Source: Cohnella panacarvi Gsoil 349 (GTDB lineage Bacteria > Bacillota > Bacilli > Paenibacillales > Paenibacillaceae). Taken from it: a DNA stretch of 64,000 nt. The stretch is taken from contig NZ_KI911563.1 of assembly GCF_000515335.1 (NCBI RefSeq), positions 1,399,598 through 1,463,597 of the forward strand. Direction: 5' to 3'. The translations under genes were made by a program, and so were the position numbers. Every line of letters begins with the position of its first letter. Positions within the stretch are counted from its first letter, which is position 1. Shown piece after piece: positions 26,726 through 36,118 of the stretch. The notes beneath the pieces are model-generated. The model had not been told where the DNA came from. It ran no database searches and worked only from the letters and a program-made list of their open reading frames with translations.

Positions 26726-27289
26726 TCACTTCGCGGCAGGCGTTCCTTGACGGAGCGTCTGCCATTTCAATTCCTCGTTCAGTTGGGCGATCGCGGTGTC
26801 GAGACGCTCGGCCAGTTCGTCGGACAGCTTAAAGCCCCCGCCCTCTACGCGCTCCACCCATTGATCGATCGCATATACGCCGCTCAGAATATTCGTCGCT
26901 CCGAGCGCGGCCGCCACCGGCTTCAGCGCATAGTCGATCGACAGCAGGTGCGCGATCGTTCCGCCGATGAAGAGCGGCGCGATCACTTTATTCTGGAAGC
27001 CTTTCTGCGGGATCAAATCCAAGAACGTCTTCAGCACGCCCGTATAAGAAGCTTTATATACCGGACTGGCGATAATGACGGCATCCGCCTTCTCTACTTG
27101 CGCGACGGCTTCGATAACCGCCGGACTGGCGAAGTTCGCCTTGATCAAATCTTCCGCGGGCAACGAAGCGACCTGCAGATGGGCGACCTCATGGCCAAGC
27201 CGTTTCAATTGCGACTCGCTATATTGCGTTAATCCGTATAGGCGCGAGTTTGCCGTCGGGCTCCCGGATACGACGACGATATTAGCCAT
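26726..27289 (-). CDS. ssuE: NADPH-dependent FMN reductase, SsuE-like
   Basis: 187 residues, flavodoxin-like fold. FMN phosphate loop VVSGSPTANSRLYG at the start, ADAVIIASPVYKASYTG near 70, and FIGGTIAHLLSIDYALKP near 105 as in SsuE-type reductases, which supply reduced FMN to two-component monooxygenases for sulfonate sulfur. No monooxygenase gene is adjacent, so the partner is unknown. Confidence 0.85.
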   Translation of the reverse strand: MANIVVVSGSPTANSRLYGLTQYSESQLKRLGHEVAHLQVASLPAEDLIKANFASPAVIEAVAQVEKADAVIIASPVYKASYTGVLKTFLDLIPQKGFQNKVIAPLFIGGTIAHLLSIDYALKPVAAALGATNILSGVYAIDQWVERVEGGGFKLSDELAERLDTAIAQLNEELKWQTLRQGTPAAK

Positions 27290-27403
27290 ACTCCCAACTC
27301 CAATCTGTTTTCTATTAATTCTGACTATTCCAATAAGGATTAATTCGATAAATCCATCGTACCATCGGATTATACCATCGTCAACCTAATCGCTCTATCA
27401 CTT

Positions 27404-28056
27404 GTACGGTAGAGCGCCACTGTAACGTTGTGCGACAACGCTAATTTAACTCCGTCTCGGCAGCGCACCGCAGTAACGTTATGCGACAACGCTAATTTAA
27501 CTCCGCTTCGATAGCGCACCGCAGTAACGTTGTGCGACAACGCTAATTTAACTCCGCTTCGATAGCGCGCCGCAGTAACGTTGTGCGACAACGCTAATTT
27601 AACTCCGTCTCGATAGCGCGCCACTGTAACGTTGTGCGACAACGCTAATTTAACTCCGCTTCGATAGCGCGCCGCAGTAACGTTATGCGACAACGCTAAT
27701 TTAACTCCGCTTCGATAGCGCACCGCAGTAACGTTGTGCGACAACGCTAATTTAACTCCGTCTCGATAGCGCGCCACTGTAACGTTGTGCGACAACGCTA
27801 ATTTAACTCCGCTTCGATAGCGCACCGCAGTAACGTTGTGCGACAACGCTAATTTAACTCCGCTTCGATAGCGCACCGCTGTAACGTTGTGCGACAACGC
27901 TAATTTAACTCCGCTTCGATAGCGCACCGCAGTAACGTTGTGCGACAACGCTAATTTAACTCCGTCTCGGCAGCGCACCGCAGTAACGTTGTGCGACAAC
28001 GCTAATTTAACTCCGTCTCGGCAGCGCACCGCAGTAACGTTGTGCGACAACGCTAA
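27404..28056. repeat. 51-bp tandem repeat array with 13 copies of its core
   Basis: The core GTTGTGCGACAACGCTAA recurs thirteen times at exactly 51-bp spacing (27433, 27484 ... 28045), a continuous array of twelve full periods. Each unit includes an inverted repeat (CGTTGT gcg ACAACG). Units differ only at a few positions in a 12-18 base segment with about five versions. It fills the gap between the divergently placed ssuE start and the amylase terminator. The period being a multiple of three leaves a minus-strand frame open by arithmetic; I do not consider it a gene. Confidence 0.95.
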
Positions 28057-28070
28057 TGCCTGCCTACAAA

Positions 28071-28111
28071 ATAACCCCCGAGCCTGAAGGGGGTTCAGGT
28101 CCGAGGGTTAT
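28071..28111 (-). terminator. Terminator of the mal operon
   Basis: Long imperfect stem (ATAACCC...GCCTGAA / TTCAGG...GGGTTAT) with a G-rich loop, followed on the minus strand by TTTTG, just after the amylase stop codon. Confidence 0.85.
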
Positions 28112-28117
28112 CGCGTA

Positions 28118-29689
28118 TTACGGTTGAAGCACGACGCTCGTATATGGCGGCAGCGTAAGCTCCCTACCTTGCAGCGAGGCGTCTTCGCTCGTCGACAGGA
28201 TGAGCTCGTCGAAACTCGGCCGTTGCTCCTTCATCTCCGCGAAGGCGACAACCTGCTGCCGGCCCGACAGATTATGGAGCACGAGCAGCGTCTGTTCGCC
28301 GTTCTTGCGAATATAGGAAGCAATCGCGTCGTTGTCCGCCTCGTAGGACTCGATCGTTCCTCCGCGAAGCGCCGGCTCTTGCATGCGCCAAGACAGCAGC
28401 GTCCGATAATGGTTCAGAAGCGAGCGGGGGGTCTCGTCTTCCGCCTCCACGGACACTTGGCCGCCTCCTCGGCCCGTTGCGGCTTCCCAGGTCGTCTCCG
28501 CCGGATCTCCCGGCGCGATCTTCCACGGGAACGGCTCGCGGATGCGCTCATCCGGCTTGGCGCCGGTCATGCCGAGCTCTTCGCCGTAATAGATGAACGC
28601 GTTGCCCGGCATCGTCAGCATGAGCGCCGCGGCCGTCTTGGCATGATCCGCGTTGCCTTTCAACGCCGTCATGACGCGGTTCTGGTCGTGGTTGGTCAAG
28701 AACACCGCATCCACGGCTTTGCCGCCGGATTGTTTCGCGTAAAACTCGTTCACGCGGGACACCGTAAACCCGAAGTCCGGCGCCTTCTCCGAATCCGCCG
28801 CGCTGATCAGATTCGCGGCCAGATCGAAGTTGAACGCGGAATCCAGCGCGTTATTCAAGAAAGGACCGATGACCGCGGTCGCGTCCCACACTTCGCCGAC
28901 GAGATACGCGTCCGGCTTAACCTCGTTCATGCCTTCGCGGAACTCCTGCCACCAAGCTTGGTTGGCATCCTTCACCCTCTTCGTCTTCAGCGTCGAGTTG
29001 AAGTCGCCGTAAATGTGCTTGGCCGCATCCAGCCTGAATCCGTCGACGCCTTGCTTCAGCCAATACTGGCCGATGCTTACGATCTCCTTGCGAACATCGG
29101 GGTTGTCGAAGTTCAGGTCGGGCATCCCTTCCCAGAAAATGCCCAAGTATTGGTCGCCCAGTCGGGAGTGCCAAGGCTCCGCTCCCGTCGCTCCGTCGGA
29201 TGGGCTCGCCCCATCCGGACGCGAGCTCGCCCACGTATACCAGTCGCGACGCCCGCTGCCTTCGCCCGAAGCGGAATCGACGAACCACGGATGCTCCACG
29301 CTCGTATGGTTGACGACAAGGTCCATGATCACTTTAATGCCGCGCTTATGCGCTTCGTCGATCAGCTTCTTGAAGTCTTCCGGCGTGCCGTAGTCGGAGT
29401 CGATCCCGTAATAGTCGGTGACGTCGTAACCGTGATAGCTCGGGGACGGGTTAATCGGCATGAGCCAGATGCCGTCCACACCGAGTTTATCGATATAGTC
29501 AAGCTTGCCCGTAACGCCGTTCAGGTCGCCGATCCCGTCGCCGTTCGAATCCGCGAACGACCGAACGAAAATTTCGTAATAGGCGTTGCTAGGACCCTCG
29601 GCTTGCTTCGTCCCGCCCTCCGAACAGGCGGCAAGCAACAAAGCCGAACCGATGAGCACGCCCGCCGCCAACCGCAGCGACCGACTCAT
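28118..29689 (-). CDS. Exported lipoprotein alpha-amylase (GH13)
   Basis: 523 residues from the ATG at 29689, which overlaps the malG stop (ATGA). Signal peptide and lipobox LLLAAC (Cys22) place it on the outer face of the membrane. GH13 motifs: DLVVNHTS, catalytic Asp in GFRLDAAKH, Glu in LVGEVWD, Asp in LTNHDQNR; starts its barrel at NAYYEIFVRSFADSNGDG. It probably trims extracellular starch or dextrins for capture by MalE. Fourth gene of malEFG-amylase. Confidence 0.93.
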   Translation of the reverse strand: MSRSLRLAAGVLIGSALLLAACSEGGTKQAEGPSNAYYEIFVRSFADSNGDGIGDLNGVTGKLDYIDKLGVDGIWLMPINPSPSYHGYDVTDYYGIDSDYGTPEDFKKLIDEAHKRGIKVIMDLVVNHTSVEHPWFVDSASGEGSGRRDWYTWASSRPDGASPSDGATGAEPWHSRLGDQYLGIFWEGMPDLNFDNPDVRKEIVSIGQYWLKQGVDGFRLDAAKHIYGDFNSTLKTKRVKDANQAWWQEFREGMNEVKPDAYLVGEVWDATAVIGPFLNNALDSAFNFDLAANLISAADSEKAPDFGFTVSRVNEFYAKQSGGKAVDAVFLTNHDQNRVMTALKGNADHAKTAAALMLTMPGNAFIYYGEELGMTGAKPDERIREPFPWKIAPGDPAETTWEAATGRGGGQVSVEAEDETPRSLLNHYRTLLSWRMQEPALRGGTIESYEADNDAIASYIRKNGEQTLLVLHNLSGRQQVVAFAEMKEQRPSFDELILSTSEDASLQGRELTLPPYTSVVLQP

Positions 29690-30516
29690 CCTTTGGAAGC
29701 TCCCGCCGTCAATCCGTCGACAAGGAAACGTTGCGTGTACATGTAAAGAATCGTAATCGGAATCGCGACGAGCACGCATCCCGCGGCGAACAGCGTGAAC
29801 TCCGTGCTGTTATACGAATCGATGATGCTCCACAGGCCTACGGCCAGCGTCCACTCGTCCCTGGAGGTCAGAATCGCCCTTGCGAAAATAAAGTCGACCC
29901 ACGCGCCAGTAAACGTCATTAAAGAAATATAAGTGATGATCGGACGCGAGAGCGGCAGAATGATTCGGAAGAAAATCGACATATTGTTCGCCCCGTCGAT
30001 TCTCGCCGCCTCTTCCAAGCTGCGCGGGATCGTGTCGAAGAACCCTTTGGCCACGAACATTCCGAGCGCGGAGCCAGCCGAATAGACGAGGACGAGACCC
30101 CACTTGGAATCAAGCAATTGGAGCTTCTGCAAGATCGAGAAGATTGCGATGATGCTAAGGAATCCCGGGAACATGCCTAGTATGAGCACGACCATCATCA
30201 TGGGCTTGCGCCCTTTGAAGCGAAACCGGGAGAAGGCGTAGGCGGTAAGCAGTTGAAGAATCGTGCCGATGACCGTGCTGACCGCCGCCACCTGCAGCGT
30301 ATTCCAGAACCACTTGGCGTATTGGATATCCCGGGTTCCCCGCGTCCTGAACAAATCCTTGTAATGATCGAGCGTCCATTGCTGGGGAATGAACGTATCG
30401 CTGAACAGCGAGTTGCCGACGCGGAAGGAGGACAGCACCGTCCAAAGCGCCGGGTATATCGATACGACGCCGATTAGCGCCAGCACAGCGTAGCTAATGA
30501 GCAGCTTCGGCTTCAT
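29686..30516 (-). CDS. malG: Maltodextrin ABC transporter permease MalG
   Basis: 276 residues, six membrane helices, with the EAA loop (EEAARIDGANNMSIFFRIILP) near residue 185 that contacts the ATPase. Overlaps malF by four bases and the amylase gene by four bases. No ATPase gene is present in the operon, so a shared MsmX-type ATPase elsewhere is expected. Confidence 0.93.
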   Translation of the reverse strand: MKPKLLISYAVLALIGVVSIYPALWTVLSSFRVGNSLFSDTFIPQQWTLDHYKDLFRTRGTRDIQYAKWFWNTLQVAAVSTVIGTILQLLTAYAFSRFRFKGRKPMMMVVLILGMFPGFLSIIAIFSILQKLQLLDSKWGLVLVYSAGSALGMFVAKGFFDTIPRSLEEAARIDGANNMSIFFRIILPLSRPIITYISLMTFTGAWVDFIFARAILTSRDEWTLAVGLWSIIDSYNSTEFTLFAAGCVLVAIPITILYMYTQRFLVDGLTAGASKG

Positions 30517-31805
30517 TGGATCATGTCCTCCTCTTGGTAGGATTTCGTTCTCCGGAACAGCAGGATAGCCGCCGTAGCGATGAACAGGAAGATCAGGATC
30601 GCGACAGCCGCCGCGATGTTGTATTGCTTGAAGTCGATCGTCAATTTAAAGAGCCACGTGACGAGCAGGTCCGTCTCGCCCGCGTTGTTGTAGTTAACGG
30701 TCGCGGGACCGCCGCCCGTGAGCAGGTAGATGACGTTGAAGTTGTTGATGTTGCCTACGAACTGGGAGATCAGAATCGGAGCCGTGGCGAAAAGGATAAA
30801 CGGCATCGTGATGTTGCGGAATTTCATCCACTGCGATGCCCCGTCGACGTCGGCCGCTTCGTAGAGGTCTCTCGGTATCGTCGTCAGAATGCCCATGACG
30901 AGAACCATCGTCACCGGAATGCCGATCCACATATTGACTACGATAACCGACACTTTCGCCCAGAACGGATCGTTCAGCCACGGCAGCCCGCCTAACCCGA
31001 ACGCCCGGAAATACTGGTTGATCGGCCCGAACTGCTCGTTCAGCATGTTCCGCATGATCAGCAAGGATACGAATTGAGGAATTGCGTACGGAATAATGAA
31101 CAACGTGCGCCAGAAGCCCTTGAACTTCACGCCTTGCTGGCTGATGAGCAGCGCGACGAGAATGCCGCCGAAGTAACAGGTCACCGTTGCCAGAATAGCC
31201 CAGATGATCGTCCACGTAAGTACGCCGACGAACGTGTCGCTCCACCCCGTCATATTGAACAGATTGTGGAACGTCGAAAAGCCTACCCAATCGACCAGGT
31301 TTTTGGCCGGAATATGATTAGGCGACGAATAGTTGGTGAACGCGATCAGCGACGTGAATACGATCGGCATGACCGTGAAGAATAGCACGCCCAGGAAAGG
31401 GATCGCAAGTAGAAGCCACGGAAACAGGCCGTTGTTCAGCTTGGATGAATCCTGCCCCTGCGTCCGTCTGCGCCCTACCGTCACCGCGTCGCGAATGTTC
31501 AATACGTAGAGGAAAACGATGACGAGCAGCACGAGCAGCGCCAGCACGCCGTTAATCATCATGAAGATGGAATGGTCGCCCGGAACAAGCCTGGATATTT
31601 TACCGACTTTCTCTAGATGTACTCCCTTGTCTCCTAGCGATATTAAACCTTTCAAGTACGGCGGAAGCACGGCGAAGGCCACGTATAGTCCCGTCGCGTA
31701 CACGGCCATGAACAAGACGGCTTTCGCGTATTGCCGGTTATACCATTGTCCGAGTCCCATGAAGAGCGCGGATAACCAACCCGCGATCGTCGGAGTTCTG
31801 TTCAA
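30513..31805 (-). CDS. malF: Maltodextrin ABC transporter permease MalF
   Basis: 430 residues. An N-terminal extension with three helices (about 1-115), characteristic of MalF-type permeases, precedes the six-helix core; the EAA loop reads YEAADVDGASQWMKF near residue 330. Partner of MalG in the membrane. Separated from malE by 88 bp that contain a stem-loop. Confidence 0.93.
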   Translation of the reverse strand: MNRTPTIAGWLSALFMGLGQWYNRQYAKAVLFMAVYATGLYVAFAVLPPYLKGLISLGDKGVHLEKVGKISRLVPGDHSIFMMINGVLALLVLLVIVFLYVLNIRDAVTVGRRRTQGQDSSKLNNGLFPWLLLAIPFLGVLFFTVMPIVFTSLIAFTNYSSPNHIPAKNLVDWVGFSTFHNLFNMTGWSDTFVGVLTWTIIWAILATVTCYFGGILVALLISQQGVKFKGFWRTLFIIPYAIPQFVSLLIMRNMLNEQFGPINQYFRAFGLGGLPWLNDPFWAKVSVIVVNMWIGIPVTMVLVMGILTTIPRDLYEAADVDGASQWMKFRNITMPFILFATAPILISQFVGNINNFNVIYLLTGGGPATVNYNNAGETDLLVTWLFKLTIDFKQYNIAAAVAILIFLFIATAAILLFRRTKSYQEEDMIQ

Positions 31806-31834
31806 ACGCTGTCCTCTCCTTCCTGTAAACCATA

Positions 31835-31857
31835 CACCCGCCGTTAACCGGCGGGTG
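31835..31857 (-). promoter_or_regulatory. Stem-loop between malE and malF
   Basis: CACCCGCCG and CGGCGGGTG form a perfect 9-bp stem with a 5-base loop, without a T-tract on either side. Such elements protect the upstream mRNA end and lower downstream expression, giving more binding protein than permease. Confidence 0.6.
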
Positions 31858-31893
31858 CGTGGCGAACTCGTTTATTCTGGATGTCTCCGCGGA

Positions 31894-33204
31894 TTACTGT
31901 GCCGCAGCGTTGGCGTCTTTGATTTTCTTCGCCCATTCGTCCATCGTCTTCTGAGCGTCGGCCTTGTCGTTCCACAGGGAAGCGAGAGCCGCTTCGTGCG
32001 TTGCCCAGAAGCCGTTCATCTCGGCGATCTTAGGCATTGGCGTGGAATTGTTGAACTGGCTCAGGAACACGCTTGCGAACGGATCGTTGCTTACCGTCGG
32101 GCTTGCGGCTACGTTCTTGTTGGAAGGCAAGCTTCCGAACAGCTCGAAGTTGCGGGCTTGCGACGCTTCGCCGGACACGAGCTCGGCGAACATCTTCGCG
32201 GCGATCGGATATTTCGAGTAGGCGTTAACGAGGAAGCCTTTTACGCCGGAGAACGGCATCATCGGCTTGCCGTTAGGCAGCGACGGATATTCCATAACGC
32301 CGAGGTTTTTCACGCTGGCTTGGAATTCTTTCGTTTGCCAAGGGCCGGATACGTTCATCGCGAGTTTGCCTTCGTTGAACAAGCTCGTTTTGATGTCGGC
32401 TTTGATGTCGCCGGCTTTGATCGGAAGGATTTGATCCTTCAGGCTTCCGAAGAACTTCGCCGCTTCAACGCCGCCGGCGTTGTTCAGGCCGATATCGTTA
32501 GGATCCGAACCGTCGTTGCCGAATACGTACGCGCCGTATCCGCCGAAGAACGCCCAGCTCCAGTAACCGTTGCCGACTTCCCACATGTACGCGTATTTTT
32601 GGTTCTTAACGTCGTTGAAGCCTTTGGCGAAAGAGATCACTTCGTCCCAGGTTTTCGGTGGCGTAGGAACGAGGTCTTTATTGTAAAATACTGCCGTCGT
32701 CTCGACGGACATCGGATAGCCGTAAAGAACGTTGTCGATCGTGAACGCATCTACCGCTTTGTCGGAGTTGTTCGCTTTGGAACCCTCTTCGTGCAGATCG
32801 TTCGGCAGAACGACGCCGGCTTGCACAGCTGCGCCTAGGCGGTCGTGAACCGCGAGGAATACGTCCGCGCCTACGCCCGCGGGGCCGTCGTTGATGATTT
32901 TCTCGATCGATTTATCCGGGCCTACGTCTTGGATTTCCACGTCGATGCCGTATTTGTCTTTGAAAGTCGCAGCCGCTTCTTCTACAAGCTGCTTTTCGCT
33001 TGCGGAGTACCAAGCAACGAGCTTTGCGCCTGCTTCCGGCGCGAGTTCTTCGGCAGGCGCTTCATCGGTTCCTGCCGGAGCGCTCTCCGTTGCTGCAGGT
33101 GCGCTAGGGGAAGCGTTGTTCCCATTGTTGTTGCTTCCGCATGCTGTCAGACCGACCGCAGTCGTCAACGCCAGGGACAGAAGTAGCAGTTGTTTTTTGC
33201 TCAT
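31894..33204 (-). CDS. malE: Maltodextrin-binding lipoprotein MalE
   Basis: 436 residues from the ATG at 33204 (longer frame lacks support). Signal peptide and lipobox VGLTAC (Cys22), then an Asn/Ala/Pro/Glu linker and a solute-binding family 1 domain (KLVAWYSASEKQLVEE, VDAFTIDNVLYGYPMSVET, AFFGGYGAYVFG). It captures maltodextrins outside the cell for MalFG. First gene of the operon, opposite the LacI-type regulator. Confidence 0.92.
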   Translation of the reverse strand: MSKKQLLLLSLALTTAVGLTACGSNNNGNNASPSAPAATESAPAGTDEAPAEELAPEAGAKLVAWYSASEKQLVEEAAATFKDKYGIDVEIQDVGPDKSIEKIINDGPAGVGADVFLAVHDRLGAAVQAGVVLPNDLHEEGSKANNSDKAVDAFTIDNVLYGYPMSVETTAVFYNKDLVPTPPKTWDEVISFAKGFNDVKNQKYAYMWEVGNGYWSWAFFGGYGAYVFGNDGSDPNDIGLNNAGGVEAAKFFGSLKDQILPIKAGDIKADIKTSLFNEGKLAMNVSGPWQTKEFQASVKNLGVMEYPSLPNGKPMMPFSGVKGFLVNAYSKYPIAAKMFAELVSGEASQARNFELFGSLPSNKNVAASPTVSNDPFASVFLSQFNNSTPMPKIAEMNGFWATHEAALASLWNDKADAQKTMDEWAKKIKDANAAAQ

Positions 33205-33295
33205 AAACCGTGTGAACCCCTCTCTGATTCTCAATAGATTTGTGCGCTGCCGTACCCGCATGCCATCAATCGGCATATTTTTGTAGCCGTTTGCG

Positions 33296-33305
33296 CAAAC
33301 GTTTG
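33296..33305. promoter_or_regulatory. MalR-like operator in the malE leader
   Basis: CAAACGTTTG, a perfect palindrome inside TTTGCGCAAACGTTTGTT. This is the known core of MalR/LacI-family operators in Gram-positive maltose systems, between the mal promoter and malE. Confidence 0.6.
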
Positions 33306-33371
33306 TTCATCGTTGCACAGCACTACACATATCGCCGATTTTCTTATTAATCAAGCATGCTCGCGGATTTG

Positions 33372-33423
33372 AAAGCGCTTTTTAACACATCTCTTATGAT
33401 ACGCCTAATCAAAAATAAGTAAA
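33372..33423 (-). promoter_or_regulatory. malE: malE promoter with adjacent cre-like palindrome
   Basis: Minus-strand TTTACT (33423-33418), 16-bp spacer, TATCAT (33401-33396). AAAGCGCTTT at 33372-33381, a perfect palindrome and a partial match to a CcpA cre site, lies just past the expected transcription start. This fits glucose repression of maltodextrin uptake. Confidence 0.55.
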
Positions 33424-33518
33424 TCGTTTGCACATATTATTTTCGTTCATTTAGGTTATAAAATATTATAAATACTCTATTTATCTCTCGTTTTCTAACA
33501 ATCCCTAACCTTGTTGAT

Positions 33519-33570
33519 TTGTGCAACAGATGGCACAATGTAAACGGATACTTTTGTGCAATCTGCGCAA
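33519..33570. promoter_or_regulatory. Two inverted repeats upstream of the LacI-family gene
   Basis: TTGTGC-N8-GCACAA (33519-33538) and TTGTGCA-atc-TGCGCAA (33554-33570). Both share TTGTGCA arms; related half-sites TTGCACA occur at 33314 and 33427. Candidate operators for autoregulation. Confidence 0.5.
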
Positions 33571-33644
33571 CAACAACTACCGGTTTACACTTTCAGGCGT
33601 TTCCGATACGATTAATCAAATACTAGAACAAAGGACGAAACCTT

Positions 33645-34670
33645 ATGGCGGTCACAATAAAGGAAGTCGCGAAGAAAGCGGGCGTCTCTCCCTCGACGGT
33701 ATCGAGGGTCATCGCGAATCATCCCCGCATTAGCGAGGAAACGAGCAAACGCGTACGAGAAATCATGGACGAGCTTGGCTATCATCCGAACATCATGGCC
33801 AAGAGCCTCGTGTCCAGAACGACCCGCACGATCGGAGTCGTGCTGCCGCGGCCGGCGGAAGAGCTGCTGCTCAACTTCTTCTTCTACGAATTGATTCGCG
33901 GCGTGCTCGCCCAGCTCACCCGCTCCGGTTACGACCTGCTCATGGCGGGCGGAACGAACGAGCAGGAGGAGCTCGAAACCGTGACCCGGCTCGTCCGAAG
34001 CGGACGCGTGGACGGGCTGCTGCTGCTCTACTCCCGCGCCTCCGACCCGGTCATCCATCTGCTTCGCCAAGAAAAAATGCCTTTCGTGCTGTTAGGCAGA
34101 AGCCTGGATTACGAAGACGTACCGTCGGTCGATAACGACAACGTGCAAGCTGCCTACGACGCGACGAAGCATCTGATCGCCCAAGGTCAGCGCCGCATCG
34201 GCTTCGTCAGCGGTCCGACCAAGCTCGCCATGACGCAAGACCGTATGGCAGGCTATACGAAGGCGTTAAGCGAGGCCGGTCTGCCCTTTAAAGAAGGATG
34301 GGTCGTCGAAGGCGAGTTTCTGTTGGAAAGCGGCTATCGGGCGATGGCTTCCATCATGTCGCAACCCGAGCCCCCTACCGCTCTCGTCATCATCGACGAC
34401 GTCGTTGCTTTCGGCGTATTAAAGGGACTTACGGAGCTTGGCTACCGCATCCCGCAAGACGTCGCCATCGTCAGCTTCAATAACATCGCGCTGACCGAAC
34501 TCACGATGCCGCCGATCACGAGCGTGGACGTGGGTACGTATCAGTTGGGATACACCGCATCCCAGATGGTGCTGCGAATGATCCAGCAAGTCGAAATTAC
34601 GGCCAGGCAGATCATCCCTCACCGTCTCGTCGTCCGCGAATCGTCCTTGCGCACGCTCTCGCTCACGTAG
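33645..34670 (+). CDS. malR: LacI-family maltose operon regulator
   Basis: 341 residues. N-terminal LacI helix-turn-helix (VTIKEVAKKAGVSPSTVSRV) and hinge helix near residues 50-60 (NIMAKSLVSRTTRTIG), then a periplasmic-binding-like effector domain (RRIGFVSGP, LVIIDDVVAFGVLKGL). Divergent from malE across a 440-bp region containing CAAACGTTTG and TTGTGCA palindromes, so it most likely controls malEFG-amylase in response to maltodextrin. Effector is inferred from context. Confidence 0.88.
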   Translation: MAVTIKEVAKKAGVSPSTVSRVIANHPRISEETSKRVREIMDELGYHPNIMAKSLVSRTTRTIGVVLPRPAEELLLNFFFYELIRGVLAQLTRSGYDLLMAGGTNEQEELETVTRLVRSGRVDGLLLLYSRASDPVIHLLRQEKMPFVLLGRSLDYEDVPSVDNDNVQAAYDATKHLIAQGQRRIGFVSGPTKLAMTQDRMAGYTKALSEAGLPFKEGWVVEGEFLLESGYRAMASIMSQPEPPTALVIIDDVVAFGVLKGLTELGYRIPQDVAIVSFNNIALTELTMPPITSVDVGTYQLGYTASQMVLRMIQQVEITARQIIPHRLVVRESSLRTLSLT

Positions 34671-34714
34671 TAAGGATGTGACAAATCCGGCACTCTCATA
34701 CCCCTATAAGCGGA

Positions 34715-34753
34715 GGAAGATCGACGACCGGAATCGCCGGCGTTCGGTCTTCC
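34715..34753 (+). terminator. Terminator after malR
   Basis: GGAAGA...CCG / CGG...TCTTCC stem with interior mismatches followed by TTTG. Lies in the 200-bp gap before mtnK. Confidence 0.6.
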
Positions 34754-34871
34754 TTTGCTTTGCGCGCGGCCGGGCTTTCAACCGCCTGCAAATTCATTTA
34801 TACTATCATCTAGATTGTTAACGATGAATGTGTACTAATCTTATCGGATATGTTCCGCGGAGGAGAATACA

Positions 34872-36083
34872 ATGAGCCAATACCATCCTTTGTCCGAAAC
34901 CGAAGCGATCGCCCTCGCGAAGACCATCCCCGGTCTCTTCAGCGGGAACGGCGAGCTGACATGTCGCGAAATCGGCGACGGCAACCTTAACCTCGTGTTC
35001 CACGTCACTCAGCCGTCCTCAGGAGCGGGAGTAATCGTGAAGCAGGCGCTCCCTTACGCCAAAGTCGTCGGCGAATCTTGGCCGCTGACGCTGGACCGCG
35101 CAAGGATCGAGAGCGAAGCGCTTAAGCTCGAAGGACGATTCGCGCCCGGCCTCGTGCCGAAGGTATACTACACCGACAACGACTTGGCGGTTACAGTAAT
35201 GGAAGACCTGAGCAGCCACGTCATCATGCGCCGCGGCTTGATCGAAGGCGGCGTCTATCCGAAGTTCGCCGGCGATATCTCGGAATTCCTGGCCCGCACG
35301 CTGTTCTTCACGTCCGATCTCGGCATGAATCAACAGCAGAAGAAGACGCTGGCGGCGTCCTTCGCGAATCCGGAGCTATGTAAAATCACGGAGGATTTGA
35401 TCTTCGACCATCCTTACACGGATGCCGATACGAACAACTTCGACGACCACCTGAAGATCGAAGCGTCCCTGCTATGGTCCGATACGGAGCTCCATCTGGA
35501 AGTCGCGAAGCTTCGGGAGAAGTTCCTGACGCATGCGCAAGCCCTGCTTCATGGCGACTTGCACACCGGCAGCATCTTCATTACGCCGGAATCGACGAAA
35601 GTCATCGATCCGGAATTCGCGTACTTCGGACCGATGGGCTTCGATATCGGCGCCGTGCTGGCGAATATATTGCTCAACTTCGCCAGCCAAGAACACTGGT
35701 CGGACGGCGATTCCGCCAGACAGTCGCGCAGAGCGTACCTCATTCAGACCGTTCGAGACATCTGGACGGGGTTCGAAAGCAAATTCCGCGCGTTATGGAA
35801 CGAGCACGGAGTCGATCGCGTCGCGCGCTCCGCCGGCTATCAAGATGATTACATGCAACGTCTGCTGCAAGATACGATCGGGTTTGCGGGCGCGAAAATG
35901 GTTCGCCGGGTCGTGGGCCTTGCCCATGTCGCCGACATCGATAAAATCCCCGAACCGGCCGTTCGCGAGAAAGCGCAAAAAATCGCGCTCGCGATCGGCA
36001 AGGAGCTCATTAAACGCAACCGCAAGCTGACTTCGATCGAACAGCTGATCGACATCGCGGAATCCGCCGTCGTGCGCGGGTAA
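34872..36083 (+). CDS. mtnK: 5-methylthioribose kinase MtnK
   Basis: 403 residues with GGAGGAG upstream. APH-like kinase fold: catalytic loop [13 protein letters not shown] near residue 230 and metal-binding [13 protein letters not shown] near 250. It phosphorylates methylthioribose in the methionine salvage pathway. Followed after 35 bp by mtnA, the next enzyme. I looked for an S-box riboswitch upstream and saw none of its conserved segments. Confidence 0.95.
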   Translation: MSQYHPLSETEAIALAKTIPGLFSGNGELTCREIGDGNLNLVFHVTQPSSGAGVIVKQALPYAKVVGESWPLTLDRARIESEALKLEGRFAPGLVPKVYYTDNDLAVTVMEDLSSHVIMRRGLIEGGVYPKFAGDISEFLARTLFFTSDLGMNQQQKKTLAASFANPELCKITEDLIFDHPYTDADTNNFDDHLKIEASLLWSDTELHLEVAKLREKFLTHAQALLHGDLHTGSIFITPESTKVIDPEFAYFGPMGFDIGAVLANILLNFASQEHWSDGDSARQSRRAYLIQTVRDIWTGFESKFRALWNEHGVDRVARSAGYQDDYMQRLLQDTIGFAGAKMVRRVVGLAHVADIDKIPEPAVREKAQKIALAIGKELIKRNRKLTSIEQLIDIAESAVVRG

Positions 36084-36118
36084 CAGCCATTGCCGGAAAC
36101 CTCGAGAGGAGCAACATC

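Noticed and set aside
27370..28050. 226-residue minus-strand repeat protein
   Set aside because: Open only because the period is a multiple of three; starts at TTG inside a repeat, has no ribosome site and overlaps a probable non-coding array.
27404..28056. CRISPR array
   Set aside because: The 51-bp units are contiguous and the variable segment has only about five recurring versions; there are no unique spacers and no cas genes nearby.
34755..34871. S-box (SAM) riboswitch upstream of mtnK
   Set aside because: Expected from methionine-salvage genes in Bacillus, but none of the conserved S-box segments are present.
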